Shown one piece after another: positions 63,609-64,000 of a stretch of DNA of 64,000 bases. The position numbers were made by a program, and so were the translations under genes. The stretch is from the NCBI GenBank assembly GCA_016717335.1, contig JADKFS010000001.1, positions 2,976,001 through 3,040,000 on the forward strand. The letters run 5' to 3'. Origin of the DNA: Candidatus Ribeiella danica (GTDB lineage Bacteria; Chloroflexota; Chloroflexia; Chloroflexales; Roseiflexaceae). The stretch's first letter is position 1. Every line of letters begins with the position of its first letter. The notes below the pieces were generated by a model. The model was not told where the DNA came from. It made no database searches and worked only from the letters and a program-made list of their open reading frames with translations.

Positions 63609-64000
63609 TTAGGGTGTGTCTTCTCCAAGCGCGGCCTCGTTCAGAGGCATCACCGGCCTGCGGCCGACCAGGTTGCAGCCGCGCGCGAGCGCGGCGTCGG
63701 TCACGGCCGCGCGCTCGAGCCCCCGGTCGGCGATCGCTTGAATATACGGCAGCAGCGCGTTGTTCAGCGCGTGCGCCGCAGTGCGGGCGACCGCGCTGGG
63801 GATGTTCGGTACGGCGTAGTGCAAGACGCCTTCGGTGATATAGGTTGGGTCACGGTGGGTCGTCGGCCGGCTGGTGGCAACGCAGCCACCCTCGTTGATC
63901 GCAACGTCGATGATCACACTGCGCGATTTCATCAGCTTGACCTGCCCCTGGCTGACGAGCAGCGGCGCCCGGTTGCCGGGCACGTGGATCGCGCCGATCA
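63609..64000 (-). CDS. ald: Alanine dehydrogenase, C-terminal fragment
   Basis: The last 130 or so codons; the gene enters from the right edge. HVPGNRAPLLVSQGQVKLMK, SRSVIIDVAINEGGCVATSR, PTTHRDPTYITEGVLHYAVP, NIPSAVARTAAHALNNALLP are the typical C-terminal motifs of alanine dehydrogenase/PNT family. Converts alanine and NAD to pyruvate and ammonium. Confidence 0.93.
   Translation of the reverse strand, partial: IGAIHVPGNRAPLLVSQGQVKLMKSRSVIIDVAINEGGCVATSRPTTHRDPTYITEGVLHYAVPNIPSAVARTAAHALNNALLPYIQAIADRGLERAAVTDAALARGCNLVGRRPVMPLNEAALGEDTP

Overview
The window is GC-rich bacterial chromosome, most likely from a filamentous member of the Chloroflexota (class Chloroflexia, Roseiflexus/Kouleothrix-like). 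This is an inference from the mix of genes: an NMT1-type transporter with a hydantoinase, LVIVD-repeat and PsbP-like lipoproteins, CruF/CrtD-type carotenoid enzymes, 7Fe ferredoxins, a System I cytochrome c machinery with a CxxxY-type CcmE, and a very large load of intergenic repeats. No rRNA, tRNA, CRISPR array or phage was seen.

Layout. 1-9200 (minus strand) is a long co-oriented block for uptake and breakdown of a pyrimidine or hydantoin-like compound: two ABC permeases, an ATPase with a one-base frameshift, a lipoprotein binding protein, an LLM flavin oxidoreductase, a macro-domain hydrolase, an acetyltransferase, a dihydropyrimidinase and the start of a class III aminotransferase. 9458-14200 holds a two-domain lipoprotein, a frameshifted IS110-type transposase, and a zinc alcohol dehydrogenase/proline dehydrogenase pair. 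14200-15440 is a repeat graveyard with a transposase remnant. 15441-24330 carries a GH130 mannosylglucose phosphorylase, NhaA, a SpoIIE phosphatase overlapping a cysteinyl-tRNA synthetase-like gene, a PPDK-regulator-like kinase and a PlsC acyltransferase. 24497-32000 (minus) has a ferritin-like protein and large catalase, CruF, a trans-3-hydroxyproline dehydratase-like racemase and HyuB. 32108-35891 (plus) has a response regulator, Hsp20 and Lon. 36062-38356 is a secreted LVIVD-repeat protein. 39614-44921 is a ccmC-ccmD-ccmE-ccmF-J/TPR cluster for cytochrome c maturation. 45072-55519 includes a disulfide-reductase-like flavoprotein, a small regulator, a methyltransferase, lutABC for lactate oxidation, a CrtD-like desaturase, an IsdG-like monooxygenase and YhbY. 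56036-64000 has an M1 peptidase, a Crp/Fnr regulator, two tandem 7Fe ferredoxins, a giant membrane protein, a CoA-transferase and the end of alanine dehydrogenase.

The most unusual content is between, and even inside, the genes. Three repeat systems dominate. (1) Seven cloverleaf elements have a long near-perfect central hairpin whose arm sequence differs in every copy while complementarity is kept. (2) About twenty arrays of degenerate 7-8 bp words, usually arranged as inverted repeats, sit at gene ends and often supply the stop codon; several are inserted in frame within otherwise conserved proteins (Lon, CruF, a J-domain protein, a membrane protein). (3) Multi-copy GC-rich modules of about 250 bp lie between genes in the 14-15, 21-22, 49 and 54-58 kb regions. 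These families are the best candidates for something undescribed.
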